From contig NC_133299.1 of NCBI RefSeq assembly GCF_005239225.2, positions 3,724,967-3,788,966 of the forward strand: a stretch of 64,000 nucleotides of DNA, given 5' to 3'. The translations under genes were made by a program, and so were the position numbers. The notes under the pieces were generated by a model. The model saw only the letters and a list, made by a program, of their open reading frames with translations, had not been told where the DNA came from and did no database searches. The number at the start of each line of letters is the position of its first letter. Within the stretch, counting starts at the first letter, position 1. This document shows positions 26,912 to 38,975 of this stretch, piece after piece. Origin of the DNA: Populus alba (lineage: Eukaryota > Streptophyta > Magnoliopsida > Malpighiales > Salicaceae).

Positions 26912-27897
26912 CCTACCTAAAAATAAAAGGCTTGATTTGAGCCTTCCTGAACAAGTAGTTTCTGCTTGCTAGTTTAAAAGAGATAATGATGATGAGCATT
27001 AAAAAGTGACGATAATAAAAATATTTTTGTAGTCTGTTTGTCGGTTAGAATGGAAGTTTGCTAACTAGCTAAGAGGAGACAAGTTGTCTACTATTCTTCG
27101 ATGCTAAATGAGCAAGTGAGATTATTTAGAGAAGTCTTCGAAATTGTGAAGCAAATGCTCATACCATATAAAATCAAAGGAATGAAAGGAAAGGGAGGAA
27201 AAGAAGAAGAAAATGAATTCGACTTAAAATATTTTGTCCATTGGCATGATTTTTTTTTTTTTTTTTTTGTATTAGATTCAATGTGGTTCTAATACATTAC
27301 AAGTGTGTTTGCGTGTACTTGCACACACTAATCATAATATAAATAAAACAAAATACAAAATACAAAAAGTAATAAAACATCTTACTTATTACCATAAGAA
27401 AACAATTCACTCATTATTACAAAAAAAAAAAAAAACCTATGAAATTAGGCATACTAATAATGTGTAAAATTTTAGTCAACAATAATTTGTAGATATAGAA
27501 TTACAAATAGAAACTGCAAGAAATATTACTTAAGAAGTTTAAGTAGAAAAAAAAAAATCTAAAATTAGAAAATACATCATAGCTGTTACAATTAACTTAA
27601 ACACAAAAAAACAACAACTATAAACGTAAATTTTAAATAGTTAAAATGATTAAGATTTAAAACAAGAATTTATCATTAATGCAACTAAAAAATAATTATG
27701 TGACAAAATATACAAAAAATATTTTTGAAAATCAATAATTGATCAAAACAATCTAATAGATAACTTAATTCAATCCATACAATGCGTGAGAATATTAACA
27801 TATAATAACAACATGCTAATTCTATTACATTACAAAATTGATAGTAAAATATATAAAAATAAAAACAAATAATATTATATAATTAGATAGATTAGAG
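26912..27897. other. Gene-free AT-rich stretch
   Basis: No gene seen. Contains an 18-base T run near 27249-27268 and an A run near 27421. Confidence 0.55.
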
Positions 27898-27906
27898 GCA
27901 TGTAAG

Positions 27907-28177
27907 CATAGTTTTAAAACCCAGCCTGGCTTGATGGGTTGACTCGGGATCCAACTAATCTAGGGCTGGAATCAGGCCGGGTTGAAAAAAAAAATAAATA
28001 AAGAAAAAATCCGGTGTGGCCCGGCAAGACCTGGTTAAAAACCCAGTTGGAACCCGTTGATTTTTTTTTCTAAAATAATATCATTTTAATTTTAAAAAAA
28101 TTAATTCAGATAATATAATCAAAACTTAAAACCCGAATTTTAGACCAAGCTGGTCACCAAGCCGTGTCCGAAACTAT
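27907..28177. mobile_element. MITE-like element (271 bp) with 9-bp target duplication
   Basis: The segment is bounded by identical 9-base direct repeats, GCATGTAAG at 27898-27906 and 28178-28186. Its ends are imperfect inverted repeats: the left begins CATAGTTTTAAAACCCAGCC, and the reverse complement of the right reads ATAGTTTCGGACACGGCTTGG. It is non-coding and contains GC-richer blocks (ggttgactcggg, ggcccggcaag) unlike its surroundings. A 9-bp duplication suggests Mutator-like origin, while an 8-bp reading would suggest hAT, so superfamily is left open. It lies about 360 bp upstream of the ceQORH start codon. Confidence 0.65.
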
Positions 28178-28538
28178 GCATGTAAGGTTAAATTATTATT
28201 ATTATTATTATTATTCCCTTTTAAAAAAATGGTATAAATTGTGTTCACAGCAAGCAAAACAAGGCATAAATTCCTAGGGGGAGAGGCATAACCGACTTGT
28301 ATTTAGTCCTTTCCATTAATACAAAAAAAAGATACCAAAAGTTTGTCCTTTCCCGTTTGGTAGACAAGTGTAACACAGTAGGCCACTCTTATCTCTCTTT
28401 TAAGTTTAACCGTAAAGCCACCACCTCCTCTCCTGCCAGTTCCTATTACGCTCCACTTGCTTTTTTCTTCTCTTCTTTACGTGCCCAGTTTTTTTCCCTT
28501 CTGTTTCTCTGATAACAACGGCGTCGCTTCTATTGGAT

Positions 28539-31500
28539 ATGGCAGGGAAGCTGATGCATGCCGTTCAGTATAGCAGCTATGGAGGAGGCGCCGCTGGTTT
28601 AAAGGTTAATTGTTTTTTTAACCAAATTTTGTTATCGTAATTATATGTCCCTTTTCTTTTCTTTGATGGCCATTTAGTTAGTTAGTAATTGTTGAAACAT
28701 GGAGATGAATTATAGATTGTTTCCCCCATTTCCTTTTGTTTCTAAATTAAATAATAATAATAATAATAATGGTGGCGGTGGCGGTGGTGGAGGCGGCGGC
28801 GGCGGAGGAGGAGGAGGAGGAGGAGGAGGATTAGATGTTATGTGAGTTTTGCTTTAATTTTTGATAAAATAGTTGAAAGATAAAGGTTTGAAAGTGTGAA
28901 AGGGTTGTTTTTAAAATATTTCTTTAAAAAATATATTATAATAATTGTTTTTATTTTTTTAAAAAATATTTTAATATTAATATATTAAAATAATTTTAAA
29001 TATAATTTTTTTTAATCAATTTGAACCGCAATCCTAAACAAGTACGAAAAGGCATTGATGCACCTTCTGTGAGTTACTGGTATTATATAAATAGTTTTGC
29101 TTGTTGCAGCATGTTGAGGTTCCAGTCCCTAGTGCCATGAGTGACGAGGTTTTGCTCAAGTTAGAAGCAACTAGTCTAAACCCAGTCGATTGGAAGATGC
29201 AGAAAGGGATGCTGCGCCCCCTACTCCCTCGGAGATTCCCTTACATACCCGGTGATTCACCACTTTCTTTATGTGGACTTTGATTTTTATATGTAATCTG
29301 ACTCAGACACTATCTTACTGCTTGTTAAGGCTTTTGATTGCACATAAATTCCGCCATATGGCCTAATCCACAAGGAAATTGTTCTTTGTAATGTTAGTTG
29401 ATTGCATGATTTTCTTCTTTTAGGTGCTTACTCATTATTTTGATGTGGATTTAAGTTTCTAACGGTGTGGTGTTGCATCTAAGAAACTTTGGAAACGGGC
29501 TTGGTGTTACTGGGGACCCTCTCAATAGAATCGTTTCCATATAAATATTAAATATTAGTTGTCAATATTAAATATTAAATATTAGTTGCCAATTTGATAC
29601 TTTTATGTTCCTTTGTTTAGCTTTCAGAATGCGGAACTTGGAAACTGGCATACCTTTGTCATTTTTTTATGGTATATGACAATGCAAAAGCAATAATCTT
29701 TACTTACCATTTCAAACGTTTGACTTCAGTTCAGTGATGTCAAAGTTTTGGGAATTTGTGTTTGGGTGCTGTTTGGCAGAAGGTTTCGTTTCCATGGTTA
29801 CTCTGTCAGTTCCAATGGCTTGTGGGTTCTTTACTTGGTCTGGTTTAAGCAATGTAAAAGCTTAAAAAGAGGGGTTCCTTGTTAAGATTAGATGGTTGTT
29901 GTAGTCACTGCTCGAGGACTTGCATCATTCTCTCTGTTCAATGAATTGCCCCATATCTCAACAAAGATCTACAATTTTTAAAACAAGATACAAATGGAGA
30001 AACAACTGATCTAAACTTTATTTCCAGCACCTTTCTGAAAGATAGCTTGTAATCCACGTGGTTAACATTCTTTCAATCTCATGCTGATATATTAATTTCA
30101 TAGTTTTAGCAATAATGTGTATTTGCCAAGCACACATTCACACACAGCGTTCACTTTTTGACTGAAGAAACCTTTTTCGCAACAGGCACTGATGTGGCAG
30201 GAGAGGTTGTAGAGGTTGGACCAGGAGTAACAAATTTCAAAACTGGTGACAAAGTTGTAGCTATTCTAAGCCACCTTGTAAGTTCTCATTCAATATTTTG
30301 GTGTTTTTTATTTCCTTATCTTCGTAATTTTTCAAATGATTTACATTGGTGAGGCGACCTCTAGATTATATTTTTTTGGTTTAATGGCTATGTACACAAT
30401 TGGGGTCAACCTTACCCTCACTTGCGCCTTAAATAATGTCATATCAAATAAGCCAGGTTGCATCAACACAGCCTGAAGGTTACACGACATGGATGACTGG
30501 TTATAAGCTAAAAAATCAACATGAAAGGGGGTTGGGGGTGATTGGAAGAGTGAGATAATAAAATTGTTGCATTCATCATATTAGATAAAGCACAAGTAGA
30601 AAATTGTTTCCAGGTATTGACAGAGGTATGAGTCAATAACAAGTGTGAATAATTTATAGCTAAATCTGTCTATTGTGTGAACAGCCAACCTTCATGCCCT
30701 CAATATCTTTCATGAAAGTGAACGGTGAAATACAACTTTCATCAAGGACTACTTCTTGTTTCTCTTCTCTATAGGCAACTTAGTTTCCTCCCCTAAAAAG
30801 TAAAATCAGATAACTCTGTTTTGGACATTTGCTCAGCTTCAATGAAACACAAAAGCGATACCTTAATGTCGTCATTGTAGCTACCTTTATTGGAAAGAAA
30901 ACGGGTCAAAGCCCTTGATGCTTACAAATATTTTTTACTAGTTGTAGTTTGCCAACTTGAGGCACATTATAGAGGTTAGTTTGCTTAGATGCCTTGCTCA
31001 TGGATCTTGTATACCATTAAGTATTACATAGGAGTTTGGACCTGGGACTTGGCACATGCTATCTACTTGGTTGTAAACATATGAAAAGTGCATTTTAGCA
31101 TTTGGCAATCTTATGTGTATGGAGGAATTTTACCATTGGTCTGTGAATTTTGTTTCGTTCTGTTTCTTTGATTAATTGTTGTGTGTTCTACAAACAACAG
31201 AGTGGAGGTGGACTAGCTGAATTTGCAGTGGCTAAGAAGAGCTTGTCAGTTGCAAGGCCACCTGAAGTTTCAGCAGCTGAAGGTGCAGGCTTGCCTGTTG
31301 CTGGGCTCACAGCTCACCAGGCTCTCACTCAATCTGCCGGGGTCAAGCTTGATGGAAGTGGTAACCAGAAAAATATTCTGATCACTGCTGCCTCAGGTGG
31401 TGTAGGTCACTATGCAGTTCAGCTTGCAAAGCTTGGAAACACTCATGTGACTGCCACTTGTGGGGCTCGTAACATTGAATTTGTGAAGAGCTTAGGTGCT

Positions 31501-31890
31501 GATGAGGTTCTGGATTACAAAACCCCAGAAGGAGCAGCTCTGAAGAGCCCATCTGGTAAGAAATATGATTCTGTGATCCACTGCGCTGCTGGTGTTCCTT
31601 GGAGCACTTTTGAGCCAAATTTGAGTGAAAATGGGAAGGTTATAGACATCACTCCTGGCCCCAGTGCCATCATGACTTTTGCTTTTAAGAAACTTACCTT
31701 CTCCAAGAAGCAGCTGGTGCCGCTGCTTTTGATTCCCAATGGTGAGAACCTGAATTATCTTGTTAATCTGGTAAAGGAAGGGAAGCTTAAAACAGTCATC
31801 GACTCGAAGCATCCATTAAGCAGGGCTGAAGATGCTTGGGCAAAGAGTATCGATGGTCATGCTACTGGGAAGATCATTGTGGAGCCGTGA
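28539..31890 (+). CDS. ceQORH: Chloroplast-envelope quinone oxidoreductase homologue (four exons, 329 aa)
   Basis: Exons 28539-28604, 29110-29251, 30186-30277 and 31201-31890 join to 990 nt. The protein is a zinc-less medium-chain dehydrogenase/reductase. It has the GroES-like fold at the N-terminus (NPVDWKMQKG, then GTDVAGEVVEVG) and an NADPH-binding Rossmann motif AASGGVG at residues 163-169. The 329-aa length and sequence fit the Arabidopsis ceQORH family (At4g13010, from memory). That protein reduces alpha,beta-unsaturated or gamma-ketol lipid-derived carbonyls and reaches the inner chloroplast envelope without a cleaved transit peptide; accordingly no classical transit peptide is seen here. 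All splice sites are canonical and there is no frame break. A rearranged partial copy lies 15 kb downstream. Confidence 0.95.
28748..28830 (+). repeat. Compound triplet microsatellite, (AAT)n followed by (GGN)n
   Basis: In intron 1 of the ceQORH gene. AAT triplets run to 28770, then GGT/GGC and GGA triplets to 28830. The G-rich strand is the transcribed RNA sequence. Confidence 0.95.
28900..29045. repeat. Degenerate dispersed repeat in ceQORH intron 1
   Basis: A/T-rich block ending 'ttgaaccgcaatcctaaaca', which resembles the end of a very common poplar dispersed repeat whose termini read like 'aaccgcaatcccaaac' (from memory). Its opposite end is not clear here, so this is a decayed copy at best. 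Confidence 0.4.
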
Positions 31891-32699
31891 ATGAAAATAA
31901 TGTGCTTGAATTGCTAAAATTTCTGCAACTGTGAGGTCTTTCCTGTACAATGTGGATCCGATGGCATACACAGCTGATGAGGCATTGTATGATGCGTGAT
32001 CTTGCACAGTAATTTCTTTTGACTGGATGTTTCCCTAAATGATAGGGTTTGGGTTGAGTTTATTAACTATTGATTATGTTTGTTATTCAATATCAGATGC
32101 TTCTGTCTTCATTTTGGTGTTATTTTATTTATTTAATGACGTGAGACTCACCCTTATGGGCTAATTCTAGGTATAGTTTGTCGTCTAGAGAATTGATGTC
32201 CAATATTGCAGGGGACATTTCCACTAACTATAACTATGAAAAGGTGAAAAAAAAAAAAAAAGAGGGCTATCACTTAGTTTTGTCCCTTTTTTTTTTTTCC
32301 TCCATTTAGAGATAGGATGATGATAGAGAAGGCCTAAAGAGATCTTAGAGAGAGAATCAGGCTGCTAGAGTGATGACTCTGTCACATGCTGTTGGATTAG
32401 GCTAGTTTTTTAATATGTTGCGCGCTATGATAGGACCCGCAGTTGGATTAGGCTAGTTTTTTAATATGTTGCACACTATGATAGGATATACAATCTAACT
32501 GATTGAATTTTAATAATCTATTGTCGTTTGAGAGATATTGTTATTGGTATTCTATTGGAAAAATTGATTTCAAGGCAGTCATATTTGTCAGGTCGGTGCT
32601 CTTCTAGTCACTGTTAAATCTACACCATATTGCCTAGGGAGGTTTATCTGGGTATCCTTTTTGTTCCCAATGGTGGAGGTTAGATTTGCACATCCTTAG
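31891..32699. other. 3' UTR of ceQORH and spacer with a short tandem duplication
   Basis: The first roughly 250 bases are shared with the partial copy at 47644-47925 and include the 3' UTR. A 51-base unit starting 'gttggattaggctag' is repeated at about 32391 and 32442. Nothing else is recognised before the LINE. Confidence 0.6.
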
Positions 32700-33348
32700 A
32701 ATTTTGTGATTATTGCTAAAACTATTGTTCAAGCATACACACTAATCACCTAAAAACCGGTTAATCGATTCAAAAAACTTAAAAACCAATTTACTGGTTC
32801 ACCCCTCAAACCCCTTCCCACACCACCATAGCCACTAAATTAGACACCAAGATTGCCCCTAAATCATCGCAGTACCCTAACACAACCATAACCACAAATA
32901 CCAAACATACCACCACCAACGCCACCAACACAAAAATAAACCTCTTCTTTAGACTTGGCTGAGAGAGTTATTCATTGGTGCTAGTACTCGCTTTACCCTT
33001 GACCTTATATCTAGATAGCATATTGGAACCTGTCTAAAGATCTTTAAGGAGATACTAATAGAATTGCTCAGCAATGAAACCGATGCATGATTGGTTTCTT
33101 CCCTGGATTTAAAATGCCATACACTATTGTTAACATTATCGCTAACAGAGTATTAAAGAATTGTGGTATGAAGAATTGAGTTCATGATTTTTTGTTTCAA
33201 GATAAAGATAAAGATACAGGTAGTACTTGAGAACGACATTTGAATGTTTGGTGGCAAAACCATTATTCTCCAATAATGGCACCCTCATTTTATTTTTGAT
33301 AAACATAAGATCTTGAAAATACTAGTTTGAATATGCTTCATGGCTTGC

Positions 33349-33462
33349 TGATACGACCAAAAGATTAATATCTTATCTTAAATGTAGGAATGTCGAAGTA
33401 ATAAATAACCCGGCAAGACCGAGGTCAAACCATAGGAAGGTGAACTATATAAATTATAAATA

Positions 33463-33493
<31 letters not shown>

Positions 33494-34901
33494 AATAAAA
33501 AAAGTTTATGAGAATTTTATGGGATATTGATGTAAGGATTAAACAATGATAAAACAATTGTCAGGGTTAAAGGATCTACTAATAGTATTAGAAATAAGTA
33601 TAGTATAAACTCTTTTTATTAATCAACTGAAAATCACACACAAAGGAGTTTTCAATCGGATGATTTATTCTTAATAGTTCATTTTAAATTTTTAACATGA
33701 TCATATTAATTATCTTATTTTAGTAACACCATATTTTTAAATATTATCAGAAATTCATGATGTTAACTGATGTTAATAACAAATCAAGTTCATTTCATAG
33801 CTAAAAGTGTCAAGCATTTGTTGTAACAAGTGTTATACAACACAAATCTAGATTAACCATTTAACAAGCACGGTATTAAGAATTAATAAGATAAAAAGAT
33901 AAGACATGTTAATAACAAACTTTATTGGATATAAACATTGAAGTCCATGTTGAGTTTATATTATACTTTTTCTAACACCATTAGTGAAACCTTTTCACCT
34001 TGACATAATAAACTTAGCTAAACATAATGAAGAAGAGAAACATAAATAAACAACATAATAACATAAATATAGTAAATGAAATGAAAAGCATAAACAAGAA
34101 ATTAAGGAAAATATAACATGAAATAAAACTTAAACATTACAAAAATATAAAGAAAGAAATAAAAAGCATGATCTTGATCTGAACAACTAAGATGCCTAAA
34201 TGCATGGCAAATGCCTCCTTTTATAGGCCAAAATTTGGACTATTGATTTGATGACTAATTGTTGAGTGGGAGACCACATCTTGACTTGGTGACAATCATT
34301 ATCTTATTGTCTGAATAAAATGTCATTGATAATGTCAGAATTTGAACAGACTTAACTCATGAAAGTTCTAGAAAATTATCTTAGCTTTCCAGCAAAAAAC
34401 AATTGAGGTCATTTGAACTTCTAGAACTCAAGATATGGGCTGAACACTGAACAATGTCTGGGTTGTAGGACAAATTCAGACTTTTCTGTTATTGCTACAA
34501 TTTGAACTTGAAAATGACCTTTTTAAATCTTGGACTCCCATGAAAGTTTTAGGCCTATGTCTTAGCTTTCCATTTATATAAAGTAAACCTAAATATAAGA
34601 TCTACAGTTTCAGATATGACCCAATGACCGAACAATGTTTTAGTTTGGACTGAACCAGCATCTCTTTTCTAAGTTTGGCCCTCTCTTTGTCTTTTAAATT
34701 TCAGTAGTTAAACTCATTAATCAATCCTTTGATTTATGTGATAGGCCTGCATTTAAGATGAAGATTTACCATAAATTAAATGTATCTTATAGTATTAGAC
34801 TTGTTATTATAAAGCATGCTTTCATTAAAGAGTTATTGATACTTCAAGTGTAAAATGATGATATAAAACCTTGATAAAAATGCACTTTTAAGTACTAATC
34901 A
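33349..34901. mobile_element. Solo LTR (about 1.55 kb) inserted in LINE ORF1
   Basis: The LINE ORF1 frame breaks after 'cttcatggcttgc' and resumes with 'cttgccttttcc', as the conserved LHGLPFPLW block expects. The 5 bases CTTGC are present on both sides (33344-33348 and 34902-34906). The inserted sequence starts TGAT and ends ATCA, the short inverted terminus of LTRs. It has no coding capacity and no internal repeat of its own ends that I can see, so it is best read as a solo LTR left by recombination. Orientation and family are not determined. Confidence 0.8.
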
Positions 34902-36296
34902 CTTGCCTTTTCCTTTATGGTCCAAGACGGGCTTGAGCTTGACGAATAACATGGTAGGCAAGTCATTTTCTTGTGATGAACAAACATACAACAACACTCG
35001 CTTGGAATATGTGATAGTTTATATAGAGTTTGATGCATTGCTCCTTTTCATAAACTAATATGAGATTGAGAACCCCCTATATGAGGAGTCAATTTCAATT
35101 AAGGTTGAGTATGAGTGGAAATCAAAACAATATGAGAAGTGTAGTTTGTTTGGCCATGTTTGTTCAGTTTTAGTTGCATAGCCAGCAAGTGATGAGGGTA
35201 AAGGGAAAGTAATTGAGGCCCCATCTTTACTAGCTAACTATGTGTTACAGATCCAGGGTGTGGGTGATGCCTTACTGGTATGTAGCTTACATATTACCAC
35301 TATAGTTGAAAATGTTGCCTCTGTCAAGAAAACTGGTCGATTGGTTTAGTATTAGATAGTCGATCGGTTTTACCCTTTTCCATCTTTAATAGCCAATGCT
35401 TTTTTAATTGGTCAGCCATATAAAAAATTACAGGAATTGGTTAATTGGTTTCCTCTATTGACCACTCTATAGGCTGCTAATCCAATTGCTTCGCCTCTTG
35501 CTATAGATGAACCACTTTAGGTGATACTGTTAGACCCGATTTTGATTCAGAAAATGATATTCTTCATATTAAAGAAGATTAAACAACTTTGATGAAGAGT
35601 GTCCCGTGTCTTGAAAGCAAAACAACTCTCTTGCCAAGCTCATTGCCCAAACCAAAAGGATCTCAAGTAGTCTTTACTACTAAAACCCCTTATGTTGCTC
35701 TCTCAAGTACTGACATTGGTCCTTAAACTTGGGGTAAAGGGAAGGGGAAAGTGAGGAAATGGCTTTATGGCCTAATGAGTTCCCTTTTGTTTTGTTTATC
35801 CTTTCTTTATATCTATGTTTAATATAGGAAGTTGGAATATATGGAGACTTAATAGGCCCTAAAAAAAGTTAAAAACTAGACTTTTAAGTATAATCTTGGT
35901 ATTATTGGACCATTAGAGACTAAGATTGCTATGGCTAATATGGGTGTAGTTAAATTGGGTCTTGCACTATCTTCTTGGACTTTTCTTTCTAATGTTAGTG
36001 ATGACTCTAGATGTCGTATTCTAGTGGGTTGGGATCTTTTTCGATATAGTCTTTCTTGTATGTATACTACTGAGCAGTGGGTTACCTGTGATGTTATTAT
36101 TCTCCTTTTTAATATTTCTTTTAGTGTGACTTTTATTTATGTCTTAAATACACCTACCAGATGTAGGCTTCCATGGGATTATGTTCATCAACAAACTCAG
36201 TTTTTTTCTTCTTCCATACTATGGGTTTTGATAGGGGGTTTTAGTGCCATTTTGAGATCTGCTAATAAATCAGACGAAGATATAACTTGTTATAAC

Positions 36297-36298
<2 letters not shown>

Positions 36299-36350
<52 letters not shown>

Positions 36351-36356
36351 ATATAT
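36299..36356. repeat. (TA)n microsatellite
   Basis: Long TA dinucleotide run, broken once, lying at the end of the LINE endonuclease region. Confidence 0.95.
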
Positions 36357-38975
36357 AATTTGTGTTGTTGTATCCATGATTTGGAGCTAGTATAGGTACC
36401 TTATACAAGTCGAAGTTCTTATGGTATAATGGTCAATAAGAAAGGGATGTTATTTTGAAGAAATTAGATTGGATTTTTGTTAACCTTTCTCTCTCTTTTT
36501 TTTCTCTTGGCTGAATGCTTACTTTTTTGGATATGGTAGGATTGGTTTGGCAATCAAAGGTTAGTGGCAACCCTATTTACATATTCACTTCCAAGCCTCG
36601 CTTACTAAAGCCTAAGCTTAAGACCTTGCATTGTCATCATACTAGTCATATATATAGTAGGGTGACTAAGGCAAAGAACCAATGCAATAAAAAGGTTTTG
36701 CTTTATAAAACACTTCCGAGAAGCTTCTTATTGCTGAAAGAGATCTTGTTAGAATATACCTTCAGTTATGCTAGGATGAGGAGGCCTTTTACAAATAATG
36801 GCCTAAAGATCAGTGGCTTTAGCTTGGTAATAGGAATACTAAGTTCTTCCATAGATATCTAATCCATAAATAGGTTAGGAATATGATTTATAAGTTAACT
36901 AATGAGGCAAGGATTAAGGTTTATAATCAGTAGGGTCTTGGTCAATTAACAGTTTATTACTTTCAGAACCTCCTAGCTGCCCCTACATTCTCACATGATA
37001 TGGATGTCTCTAGGTATTATTCATCTACAATCTCAAATGCCTTGTTGCCTATCTTAGAGATGGATTTTACAGATGAGGAAATTAAGTTAGCCTTGTTCTC
37101 CATACCGGATGACACACTTTGGCCAAATGGTTTTACCTATTTGTTCTTCAAAAAAGTTGGGCTATTATTAGGGTGGATCTCATAGCTTCAATCTAGTATT
37201 TCTTTGATCATTGCACTCTTTTCAGGTGTAAAAATGCTATTAGAATTGCTTTAGTGCCTAAGGTTGAGAACCCAAATAGTATGAATGACTTTAGACCTAT
37301 ATCTTATTGTAATGTTATGTATAAGTGTATCTTTAAGATCATCATGAGCAAATTAAAGCAAATGTTATCTGATATGATTGGCCTTTCTCAATATGCTTTT
37401 ATTATGGAAAGTCATATTTCAGATTCTATTTTGTTGACTAAGAAGCTCATGGATAATTATCACCTGGATAGTGGCCCAACTAGATATGCTATAAAAATGG
37501 ATCTTATAAAGGCTTTTGACATAATTAGTTGGCATTTCATCCTTATAGGACTTAGAGCTATTAGTATTCTAAATTGCATGGTTAGATGGATCCAAGTTTG
37601 TCCCTCTTTAGCTACAATTTCCATTACATTTAATGAACTATATGAGTTTTTTCTATCTTTAAAGGCTTTTAGCAAGGTGACCTTTTTTTTCTTCCTATCT
37701 TTTTGTACTAGTTATGGAAAGCTTAAGAGGAATTATTAGAAAAGCCACTCAAGACCTCAAGTTTTGGTTTAACTGGAAATGTATATAGAACTTTATCACC
37801 TATGATTGTTTTGCTAATGATTTTATGGTATCATGTCATGCTGATATAGACTTGGTGGGTATTTTATGAGGAGCTTTGGATGCCTTTGTTGGGCTTTCTA
37901 GATTAGCTAATAGTGGAATGCGAAGGTCTTAATATTATTTTAGATAGAGCTTGGCTTTTCCCATGAGTCATCACAATCTTCATCCTTCAGCCTTTTTAGA
38001 ACTCAATTCATTTCCATCCTCGGATTGATGTTCTAGATCACATTATGTCTGAAAGGGCAATTATTTATTCATAAAGGTTTACTATTGACTCTGTTTAGAA
38101 GGGCATTAGAGATTCAAAAAACCATAAACTCTATGCATACACCTTCTCTAAGTTTCCAGGTCATATCCCAAAATATTTTTTTTTGTACCATGGCTTGCTT
38201 TTTAGGTTGGCTTCACATAAACCCATATACAAGACTCAGCATGCATATCAGATTCATCACCTCCCGACTAAATCACCTGAATTTCACTCTTCTGCTTGCT
38301 CAGTTAGTCCTCTTAGCCACAATTTATGTCATATAGTATGAAAGGAATAATTGGATCTTCCACTAGACTCATCAACCTTACTATAAATGTTTAGTAAAAA
38401 AATATTTTGTAAGCTCATCTAGTCTAGGTTTGATTGAGCTTACACCAACGATATTAGATCCCAGCTGCCCTTAGGTCCCATATAGCACCTTCCAGTATCA
38501 TGGTACCATCGCTCTTGGTGTCTTTTTATAAGTTCTTAGATTCTGTTCTACTCTTTTGGTAAGTTTGAAACAACCGGTTCCTCTCTTTGGTGTCCTTTAA
38601 GTTTTAGTTCAATAGTTACTTACTCTTTTATAGAACTGGTTGATCGGTTACCCATCTCTTCTAAATAGTCAGTCGATCTAGTTTGTGGTTTTTTTTTTTT
38701 TGTTTTCTGGTTTTTGCTTATACAACCATAAATTGATTTTAGGGTTTTTAGTAACTGGTTGATTGGGTGCCTAACCGTTGTTGCATTGCAGTCTAGGTCT
38801 TGGGATCTTTTTATCTTTTCTTTGGTTTTTTTAATCTTTCTTATTTAATTTTGTACTTGTTGCCTAAGGTTTAATCTAATTTTGGGTAGACGGGTCTTTG
38901 TACTTCTAGAGGTATGCCCGCTCATATCTTTTGTACATTTTTCCTTCATTGTTTTTTTAAATTACAACTTATATA

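Larger units (their letters stand above)
32750..38975 (+). mobile_element. Non-LTR retrotransposon (LINE, L1-like), dead and interrupted
   Basis: Decayed LINE readable in plus orientation on both sides of a solo LTR. ORF1 (about 32940-33343 and 34907-35750) has a DUF4283-like region and a zinc knuckle C-x-L-F-G-H-x-C near 35138-35165. The endonuclease region (about 35890-36290) includes EQWVTCDV. Reverse transcriptase (about 37060-37870) includes NDFRPISYCNVMYKCIFKII and IKMDLIKAFD. A C-terminal zf-RVT-like part lies near 38000-38340. The catalytic FADD box reads FAND at about 37810-37821, and many stops and frameshifts are present. A (TA)n expansion interrupts the endonuclease end. The 3' end is put near 38975 at a short A-rich tail. 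Start and end are approximate. Confidence 0.85.
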
